Shown here: in pieces, positions 1-29,897 of the stretch
Numbering within the stretch: the first letter of the stretch is position 1
How the letters are laid out: each line of letters opens with the position of its first letter
From: Paulinella micropora
Lineage: Eukaryota; Cercozoa; Imbricatea; Euglyphida
Length of the DNA stretch: 29,897 nucleotides
NCBI GenBank assembly: GCA_009731375.1
Contig: BJOX01000352.1
Coordinates: forward strand, 252,887-282,783
Reading direction: 5' to 3'
Translations under genes and position numbers: made by a program
The notes under the pieces: generated by a model
The model's input: only the letters and a program-made list of their open reading frames with translations
What the model was told of the DNA's origin: nothing
Database searches by the model: none

Positions 1-46
1 AATAATAATAATAATAATAATAATAATGATAATAATGATGATGATG

Positions 47-88
<42 letters not shown>

Positions 89-996
89 TATATTGATCTG
101 TCATGGCTGAGCCCGAGGGCCATGCGCCTCCATCCCTCGACCCAACAGGGACTACAGTGCGTATGTTGGGGAGGGAAGAGTGACTCTAACCATCCTGCAT
201 AGAAGGCCCCAAAAGGAAGTCCCTACTACCCGCACAGTGTCGGGTACCTTGCAGGAAATCAACTACAAATGATTGATCTTCCCCGCGTGAGAGCTCCACG
301 AGACTGGGTAGGTCCCGCATGGAGGTACTCACAGGGGTAGCAGACATTTCATGCGGTCTGCCAGCGCATGAGGACGTTTTGTGGTAAGTATCTGGGACGC
401 CTCGAAACCCGTCACCACCCCTAGATCNNNNNNNNNNNNNNNNNNNNNNNNNNNNNNNNNNNNNNNNNNNNNNNNNNNNNNNNNNNNNNNNNNNNNNNNN
501 NNNNNNNNNNNNNNNNNNNNNNNNNNNNNNNNNNNNNNNNNNNNNNNNNNNNNNNNNNNNNNNNNNNNNNNNNNNNNNNNNNNNNNNNNNNNNNNNNNNN
601 NNNNNNNNNNNNNNNNNNNNNNNNNNNNNNNNNNNNNNNNNNNNNNNNNNNNNNNNNNNNNNNNNNNNNNNNNNNNNNNNNNNNNNNNNNNNNNNNNNNN
701 NNNNNNNNNNNNNNNNNNNNNNNNNNNNNNNNNNNNNNNNNNNNNNNNNNNNNNNNNNNNNNNNNNNNNNNNNNNNNNNNNNNNNNNNNNNNNNNNNNNN
801 NNNNNNNNNNNNNNNNNNNNNNNNNNNNNNNNNNNNNNNNNNNNNNNNNNNNNNNNNNNNNNNNNNNNNNNNNNNNNNNNNNNNNNNNNNNNNNNNNNNN
901 NNNNNNNNNNNNNNNNNNNNNNNNNNNNNNNNCGGGAATCGAACTGGCGACAGGGCCCAGATGGTAGAACTTGACCACTGGGCTATCACGGTGTCC

Positions 997-997
<1 letters not shown>
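1..997 (-). mobile_element. tRNA-derived SINE copy 1, interrupted by a gap
   Basis: On the minus strand the head at 933-997 reads like a tRNA gene: a box A match (TAGCCCAGTGG) and a box B match (AGTTCGATTCC), ~69% covered by the second copy's sequence. The body runs left through the N run (428-932) and through non-repetitive sequence at 89-427. The element would end in the (ATT)n tail that occupies 1-88. That 89-427 belongs to the SINE, rather than to another element, is inference. Confidence 0.6.
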
Positions 998-1030
<33 letters not shown>

Positions 1031-1159
1031 TAAACAAATAAATAAATAAATCTCCTTCTAAAACCCGTGGACATGATTGTACTGTCTGTCTGTCCGTCTG
1101 TCTGTGTGTTTTCCCTTGCAGGCATGTTGCAGGCATCCTGTCCTGCCGGCTACTACAAT

Positions 1160-1457
1160 AAAAAAAAATAAAAAAAAATAAAAATATAAAAAAATATTAA
1201 AAAAATGATAGTAATAGTGCTTCTCAGTCAATGGCGAATGCATTTCTGTACATGTGCCTCCATCGTCTCACCCGCGAGGGGAGTACGAAGATTTGACGAT
1301 AGGCTCTACTGACACCCCCGCAAGGCAGCTCCAAGCCTTCCAGACAGACCATTATTTTCAAAGAAAATATCCTTTGAAAATACTGGCCCCGACGGGAATC
1401 GAACTGGCGACAGGTCCCAGATGGTAGACCTTAACCACTGGGCTATCGCGGTGCCAC
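1160..1457 (-). mobile_element. tRNA-derived SINE copy 2
   Basis: Minus-strand head at 1383-1457: box A in 1435-1445 and box B in 1395-1405, spaced as in a tRNA, with a matching acceptor-stem-like end (GGCACC / GGGGCC). The body reaches about 1205, followed by an A/T-rich tail at 1160-1205. The head is near identical to 933-997, so this is a repeated element and not a single tRNA gene. Confidence 0.7.
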
Positions 1458-1460
1458 ACT

Positions 1461-1530
<70 letters not shown>

Positions 1531-1790
1531 TAATAATAAAATAATAATAATAATAATAACAATAATAATAATAATAATAATAATAATTTAAGTTTTTTTG
1601 TTTTTTTTTAACTTCAAAAATCCATGGGCATGATTGTACTACTGTCTGAATTTTTTCCCTCGGCAGGCATGTTGCAAGTATCGTGTCCTGCTGGCTACTA
1701 CAATCAAATGGCCACACTATTCTTCTGTGTCTGTCTGTCTTTTTATCCGTCTCCTCCACGAAAGGTGGTCAGGTTACCGATAAAACTACA

Positions 1791-1880
1791 TATGCGGCGC
1801 GCCAAATTTTGACGTGTTTTGCGGACTCGCCCGGCTCCGGCTCGCCCGCAAGACACGTCAAATTTGTGGCTAGCCGCATA
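1791..1880. mobile_element. 90-bp foldback (MITE-like) element
   Basis: The ends are inverted repeats of about 34 nt: it starts TATGCGGC and ends GCCGCATA. Inside, CCAAATTTTGACGTG pairs with CACGTCAAATTTGTGG, around a GC-rich loop (actcgcccggctccggctcg). It would form a near-complete hairpin. No clear target-site duplication longer than TA is visible. Confidence 0.75.
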
Positions 1881-2056
1881 ATATGGTATTCCCCTTGCAG
1901 GTATGTTGCAAGCATCGTGTCCTGCTGGCTACTGCAATTTTAAAAAAAATGATAATAATAATAATAGTAATAATAAAATTGAAATTTAAAATTAAAAAAA
2001 AAATCTTCAAAAATCCATGGACATGATTGTACTTTCTGTATTTTTTCCCTTGGCAG

Positions 2057-28564
<26,508 letters not shown>

Positions 28565-28643
28565 CAAGTATTAATATCTTTGCGTAAAAAAAAATAAGAA
28601 TATTAAATACATACACACACATATATATATACATATATACATA

Positions 28644-28649
28644 AATAAA
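28644..28649 (+). promoter_or_regulatory. Candidate polyadenylation signal AATAAA
   Basis: AATAAA lies 80 nt after the TGA in AT-rich sequence. The hexamer is expected often in such sequence, so this is only consistent with the proposed gene end. Confidence 0.3.
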
Positions 28650-28870
28650 TAATTATAAATACAGTAATACATACATACATACATAAATACACTCAAAATG
28701 GAAAGCTTACGGTGGTATATATTGTATCAAGAGACTGCCTTTTTCTGTCTTTGTTCTCACTAGCTTTTACTGATGTTCGCCTCCTTACATTGCTTCTTTT
28801 TCAGCTCTACGAATAGCAAGCGTTCTTCAATTATTAATATTAAAGTAGTTCAGTGGAAAAAGAGAGTGGC

Positions 28871-29134
28871 AAGTATTACTAGCGACATTCAACAGGAAAA
28901 AAAATTAGTTTTTTGATTTTGGTTGGAATTTTAAATTTGGTTGGAATTTGAATTTTTCAAATTAACTGCTATATTCGTCCGCAAAATATCGTAAACTTTC
29001 GCGAAATGTTACAGTTAAATTGGAAAATTTGAATTTTTGTCACAAAAATGAAAAACTGACACAAAAATGAAAATCTGACACAAAAACTAAAAACTAATTT
29101 TTTTTTTTCCTCTTCAATGTCCCTAGTAATATTT
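28871..29134. mobile_element. ~264-bp foldback (MITE-like) element
   Basis: The ends are inverted repeats of about 42 nt: left AAGTATTACTAGCGACATTC then caacaggaaaa and ttagttttt; right the reverse complement with a few changes, ending CCCTAGTAATATTT. Inner AT-rich segments also pair. No coding capacity. Confidence 0.8.
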
Positions 29135-29599
29135 TATTAAACTAGTGTTTGCGTAATAAAAAAAATAATATATATATATACATATATATAAATATATATA
29201 AACCAGTGCTTACGTTTAAAACGCTGAATGTCAGGCAGCTAACTTGATATGCAATTATCAATGCCCACTCATCCCTATCTATTAGTGGCAAGTAATTTTA
29301 TCAAAACGGTGCCGTTTCAGTGCTTGCCGCATAAAATTATAAGCAACGCACTGATTCAATGCGCAGTCACGTAGTACACCGGTCACCAGGTGCTCATCAG
29401 TGAGAATAAATTAGACGTCGTTCCAAAAGTATTGCATTGCTTAATACTAATGACTATTAGACTGGCCAAGCCAGTGAAAAAATTATTTTCTGATTAAAAT
29501 TGTTTGCGAAAACAATTATATTCCGGTAATTGCTTTCTTAAAATGATTTTGAAACTTAATGTATTGAATCTTCCCTAAACTGAGTGTGTTGTGTGTGTG

Positions 29600-29694
29600 C
29601 GCGTGAGAGAGAGAGAGAAGAGAGAGGGAAAGAGAAAGAGACAGAGAGAGAGAGAGAGGCAAGAGAGAGAGACACGAGAGAGAGAGAAAGAGAC

Positions 29695-29740
<46 letters not shown>

Positions 29741-29751
29741 AGAGAGAGAGA

Positions 29752-29787
<36 letters not shown>

Positions 29788-29806
29788 GAGACGAGACGAG
29801 AGAGAC

Positions 29807-29856
<50 letters not shown>

Positions 29857-29897
29857 GCACACACACAAACACACACACACACAGAGAGAGAGAGAGA
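29600..29897 (+). repeat. GA array with GACGA and CA blocks
   Basis: GA with interspersed gagacacgag, gacgagacga and a CA block at 29852-29882. It runs off the window end. Confidence 0.95.

Larger units (their letters stand above)
1122..1938 (+). pseudogene. Three acceptor-side half copies of the exon at 2057
   Basis: Copies at 1122-1159, 1667-1722 and 1901-1938 each start after an acceptor (ttgcag, cggcag, ttgcag) and repeat GCATGTTGCA and the TGCTGGCTACT part. They stop at or shortly after TACTACAAT (or TACTGCAAT). None has a donor. The first two also keep the upstream intron segment (ccatgggcatgattgtac type), as the true exon does at 2013-2056. Confidence 0.85.
28565..29600. other. AT-rich 3' flank without supported genes
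   Basis: It has no long frame and little microsatellite apart from TA blocks (28618-28650, 29166-29201). It contains one foldback element (28871-29134). An AATTTTAT / ATAAAATT pair and an AAACGG / CCGTTT hairpin near 29293-29340 suggest a further small foldback, which I cannot delimit. Confidence 0.6.

Noticed and set aside
375-386. Strong donor-like gtggtaagtat as the end of an upstream CLC exon
   Set aside because: It sits in presumed SINE body with no acceptor or CLC-like frame before it.
1383-1457. A functional tRNA gene
   Set aside because: It is repeated at 933-997 with a common body and AAT tail, so it is a SINE head; I could not fold a convincing anticodon arm.

Overview
This is a piece of a nuclear genome from a eukaryote, taken from a draft assembly. 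It has five runs of N (428-932, 5225-5475, 7399-7977, 9654-9945, 27110-27994). About three quarters of the readable sequence is microsatellite: TATC, TACC, TATG, GATT, ATTAC, ACAAT, AAT, TC and TG families. These arrays read without stops in one or more frames, so nearly all long open frames here (YLSI, MYVC, NTIQY, MSMS types) are not genes. Spliceosomal introns, a tRNA-derived SINE and foldback (MITE-like) elements rule out a prokaryote. I cannot place the organism more closely than an intron-rich protist, alga or invertebrate.

The window holds one real gene on the + strand: the C-terminal two thirds of a CLC chloride channel or Cl-/H+ exchanger, closest to the ClC-6/ClC-7 branch. I traced 23 coding exons, 27 to 191 nt long, from 2057 to a TGA at 28562-28564. 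Every junction checked has compatible codon phase, except the one hidden by the gap at 9654-9945. The order is: extracellular loop with a Cys-Pro-Ala-Gly-Tyr-Tyr motif, helix N with Gly-Ile-Phe-Val-Pro, helices O to Q, helix R with Gly-Leu-Tyr, CBS1, a Ser-rich linker, CBS2 ending in Thr-Arg-Lys-Asp-Leu, and a short tail. The N-terminal exons lie upstream of the window.

Layout: 1-2000 holds two copies of a tRNA-related SINE on the minus strand, a 90-bp foldback element and three broken copies of the first exon. 2057-9527 carries the membrane-domain exons. 9946-14620 carries CBS1 and the start of the linker, plus two copies of a ~405-bp dispersed repeat. 15441-22890 carries linker exons between long arrays. 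24598-26792 carries CBS2. 26793-28564 carries the C-terminal tail. 28565-29897 is AT-rich 3' flank with one foldback element and a GA-rich end.

The main discovery is how the exons sit in the repeats. Many exons are accompanied by truncated tandem copies of one edge. Copies upstream keep the acceptor side; copies downstream keep the donor side. The microsatellite often starts at the donor itself and repeats its bases. Several copy series alternate between two variants, which shows amplification as two-copy units. A large inverted duplication surrounds the exon at 24598-24670.
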